Part shown: positions 63,726 to 64,000 of the stretch, in pieces | Layout: each line of letters starts with the position of its first letter | How positions within the stretch are numbered: the stretch's first letter is position 1 | Assembly: GCF_010998615.1 (NCBI RefSeq) | Contig: NZ_JAAEAH010000053.1 | Span: 1-64,000, forward strand | Direction of reading: 5' to 3' | From: Myxococcus sp. CA023 | GTDB lineage: Bacteria; Myxococcota; Myxococcia; Myxococcales; Myxococcaceae | DNA length: 64,000 nucleotides | Program-made: the position numbers and the translations under genes | The notes under the pieces: generated by a model | The model's input: the letters and a program-made list of their open reading frames with translations, nothing else | Told to the model about the DNA's origin: nothing | Database searches by the model: none

Positions 63726-63998
63726 TCACTCCGTCAGGACGAACTCGACGCGCTCCTGCTTCTCGGGGTTCTCCTTCAAGAAGTCTTCGAGGAATCCACG
63801 GACGACCGCGTCGTCCGCTAGCCCGAGCCGAGCAACCCGGTACGCCCTCGTGAGCTCATCCGAGCTGAAGATGCGCCAGTGGATGACCTCCAACCAATCC
63901 CGGGCCCGTCCCCGCAGGACGCCGAGCATCCCGATGACCGCTGAAACGTAGTCATCGGCGCCGAACGACTCCGCCATGCCGATGATCACCTTCATCAC
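63726..63998 (-). CDS. Hypothetical protein (possibly partial at window edge)
   Basis: 90 residues from an ATG at the last bases of the window: IIGMAESFGADDYVSAVIGM, GVLRGRARDWLEVIHWRIFS, EDFLKENPEKQERVEFVLTE. Small, acidic and helical. No family recognised; the size and charge would fit an immunity-type protein, but there is no toxin in view. The gene may extend past 64000. Confidence 0.5.
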   Translation of the reverse strand: MMKVIIGMAESFGADDYVSAVIGMLGVLRGRARDWLEVIHWRIFSSDELTRAYRVARLGLADDAVVRGFLEDFLKENPEKQERVEFVLTE

Positions 63999-64000
63999 GT

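Overview
The window is about 70% GC and reads as a chromosome segment of a myxobacterium, most likely Myxococcaceae. The evidence is a dnaG-rpoD pair whose sigma factor has a long Lys/Asp/Glu-rich N-terminus, many lipoproteins, a MYXO-CTERM-type sorting tail, a CorE-like ECF sigma factor with a cysteine-rich tail, and wide spacing between short operons. No rRNA, CRISPR array, replication origin or intact prophage was seen.

Layout. 1-3.3 kb is conserved core: the end of dnaG, rpoD with its terminator, an alkyltransferase-like protein and tRNA-Ile2(CAU). The tRNA is followed at once by a frameshifted tyrosine-recombinase remnant, and accessory DNA begins there. 3.8-5.6 kb is an SDR-SMR-TetR operon with its own promoter and putative operators. 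5.9-10.4 kb has a two-component system facing a lipoprotein hydrolase, then an M14-type carboxypeptidase. 10.4-11.5 kb is a scrap zone (truncated GST, dispersed repeat, IS91 and transposase fragments). 11.7-15.4 kb carries a lipase, a fatty-acid alpha-dioxygenase and the stump of an old-yellow-enzyme gene, a possible oxylipin locus. 15.6-34 kb mixes a membrane glycosyltransferase, hypothetical proteins, housekeeping genes (hflX, DEAD-box helicase, RluA-type synthase), an FG-GAP lipoprotein, a large cysteine-containing unknown, a DUF1444-like protein, GrpB and a LysM peptidase, separated by IS debris.

35.5-43.3 kb is a coherent acid-resistance cluster, all on the plus strand: gadB, an APC permease, a DcaP-like porin, gadC, glsA and a TRIC-type channel protein. 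It predicts uptake of glutamine/glutamate, deamidation, decarboxylation to GABA and antiport of GABA for glutamate. 43.4-49 kb has a ferritin-like lipoprotein, a DUF417 protein, an ECF sigma factor, a GH43 lipoprotein and a truncated repeat protein fused to transposase debris.

49-53.2 kb holds the two most unusual genes: a MYXO-CTERM matrixin-like protein that has lost its zinc-binding residues, and a 911-residue fusion of a thermolysin-type (M4) protease with a DRGH-type (NUC) nuclease, without a recognisable Sec signal. 53.3-59.7 kb alternates intact genes (hydrolase-GST pair, acetylpolyamine amidohydrolase, YCII, DUF3298-like) with pseudogenes (subtilisin, DUF1684, VOC, a second integrase, GFA). 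59.9-64 kb has a secreted unknown, a CorE-like sigma factor directly upstream of a CzcD-type metal exporter, a MAPEG protein and the third copy of the dispersed repeat.
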